In this document: piece after piece, positions 40,986-41,047 of the stretch
Layout of the letters: each line of letters opens with the position of its first letter
How positions within the stretch are numbered: the stretch's first letter is position 1
Assembly (NCBI GenBank): GCA_963922455.1
Contig: CAWUIO010000059.1
Coordinates: 1-41,047 of the forward strand
DNA from: CAWUIO01 sp963922455
GTDB lineage: Bacteria > Bacteroidota > Bacteroidia > Cytophagales > Microscillaceae
Length of the DNA stretch: 41,047 bases
Direction of reading: 5' to 3'
Program-made: the position numbers and the translations under genes
The notes under the pieces: model-generated
Told to the model about the DNA's origin: nothing
The model's input: only the letters and a program-made list of their open reading frames with translations
The model's database searches: none

Positions 40986-41047
40986 AAGCTGAAGAGGGAG
41001 AGGAGAGAGTAGAGAAGAGAGAGGAGGGAAGGAGCCGGGAGGCGGGG
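40986..41047 (+). repeat. GA-rich tail module of copy I, cut by the window edge
   Basis: GA-only DNA (GAGGGAGAGGAGAGAGTAG, then GAGAGAGGAGGGAAGGA) leads into GCCGGGAGGCGGGG at the window end, the same order as the tails of copies C and G. The remainder lies beyond the window. Confidence 0.7.

Overview
The window looks like a chromosomal segment of a Bacteroidota bacterium, most probably in or near the Saprospiraceae (genus inferred, not proven). The evidence is a type IX secretion protein (PorZ), lineage-typical families (DUF3822, DUF4905, TIGR02757/DUF2400, LuxC-type reductase, SpmA-SpmB fusion), and repeated Bacteroidota promoter boxes (TAnnTTTG with TTTG/TTG about 19-20 bp upstream) with few Shine-Dalgarno sequences. 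No phage, plasmid, insertion sequence or CRISPR array is visible. Most genes are housekeeping or envelope functions; the accessory interest lies in the intergenic DNA, two decayed genes and some regulatory sites.

Layout. 1-1920: a 7TMR-DISM histidine kinase cut by the window edge, preceded by the decayed end of a second kinase joined by an ATGA overlap. 2274-5403: NAD(P)-binding DUF2867 protein, two small unknown proteins, DUF2306 membrane protein. 5462-7321: secreted WD40-caspase fusion. 7555-8133: Uma2 pseudogene. 8170-12487: DUF1569, two NUDIX proteins, a membrane protein, DUF3822, pyrE. 12804-16889: TIGR02757 protein, two LysM proteins sharing an RlpA-like module, DUF4905. 16944-20592: NfeD-type protease, mutM, histidine kinase. 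20593-21462: an 870-bp gene-free gap with a roughly 200-nt highly structured element. 21463-27120: beta-barrel protein, two identical tRNA-Glu genes, LuxC-like reductase, atypical SDR, patatin, SpmAB. 27218-31143: htpG behind a phased TGCCAA array, OmpA-like lipoprotein, SDR. 31777-34855: AraC regulator, alpha-glucan phosphorylase and a 56-aa small gene. 34966-37643: porZ and a small unknown protein. 37836-40851: blaI-M56 (BlaR1-like) pair with three dyad operators.

The most notable feature is an interspersed, non-coding repeat of about 130 bp, present in eight near-complete copies (A-G and I) plus one partial or rearranged copy (H), all between genes and often just after a stop codon. Copies fall into two types in which both arms of the first stem change together (GCCCGCGC/GCGCGGGC versus CCCCGG-containing arms), which argues for selection on a folded form. 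Several copies carry a GA-rich, GGGAGCC-rich tail. Other leads are the structured element at 21235-21436, the three BlaI-like dyads spaced exactly 20 bp apart, and the ten 29-residue repeats at the end of the M56 protein. Family calls come from reading motifs by eye; no database search was run.
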